From Baffinella frigidus (taxonomy: Eukaryota > Cryptophyceae > Cryptomonadales > Baffinellaceae): DNA of 13,500 nt. Each line of letters opens with the position of its first letter. The stretch's first letter is position 1. The notes beneath the pieces are model-generated. The model did no database searches. It worked only from the letters and a program-made list of their open reading frames with translations, and was not told the origin of the DNA. Below are positions 13,440-13,500 of this stretch, piece by piece. A program made the position numbers and the translations under genes. The stretch lies in assembly GCA_026770585.1 (NCBI GenBank), contig MU646315.1, forward strand, positions 365,756 to 379,255. Direction: 5' to 3'.

Positions 13440-13500
13440 GAAAAAAAACCGTTTTTTGTGGTGGGGGAAGGGCCGAGAAGGGCAGCAACGAGGGAGGGGG

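Overview
The window looks like nuclear DNA of a eukaryotic alga. Three things suggest this. (1) Both well-resolved genes are split by GT-AG introns. (2) The introns and flanks are full of degenerate Arabidopsis-type telomere-like heptads (CCCTAAA and variants). (3) The MsrA protein opens with a hydrophobic signal peptide followed by an ASAF|IP motif, the bipartite presequence signature of algae with complex red-derived plastids (cryptophytes, haptophytes, ochrophytes, with related forms in dinoflagellates). The exact lineage cannot be fixed from the sequence.

Layout. Bases 1-1104 (minus) hold the intronless 5' part of an unrecognised gene with a Gln-rich stretch, a possible helix-turn-helix-like block and a cold-shock-like OB-fold block; it runs off the left edge. 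Bases 1105-2453 have no gene but hold several inverted and tandem repeats. Bases 2621-4857 (minus) hold a five-exon DNAJB13-like J-domain protein (347 aa as modelled). Its stop codon lies inside one flanking direct repeat of a fold-back element. Bases 4858-7313 are mostly telomere-like repeat, with a few short high-GC3 open segments that may be exons of an unrecognised plus-strand gene. Bases 7314-12628 (plus) hold a nine-exon peptide-methionine (S)-S-oxide reductase (MsrA, 295 aa as modelled), probably plastid-targeted. Bases 12629-13500 hold repeats and a broken C2H2 zinc-finger fragment.

Two patterns stand out. First, the telomere-like repeats are always C-rich on the sense strand of the gene they lie in: they read CCCTAAA on the minus strand in the J-domain gene and on the plus strand in MsrA. 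They start just after the donor and run up to the acceptor in many introns. Second, MsrA introns 4 and 6 carry extra, mostly decayed copies of exons 4, 6 and 7 (two or three extra copies each). This is a record of repeated exon-scale tandem duplication inside one gene. Dispersed repeats shared between introns, a MITE-like element and three fold-back elements add to a very repeat-active locus.

The genes do not form an obvious pathway: one is a chaperone of the type linked to axonemes, one is a redox repair enzyme, and one is a putative nucleic-acid-binding protein. Exon boundaries were read by eye from family conservation, reading phase and GT-AG ends; no transcript evidence was available.
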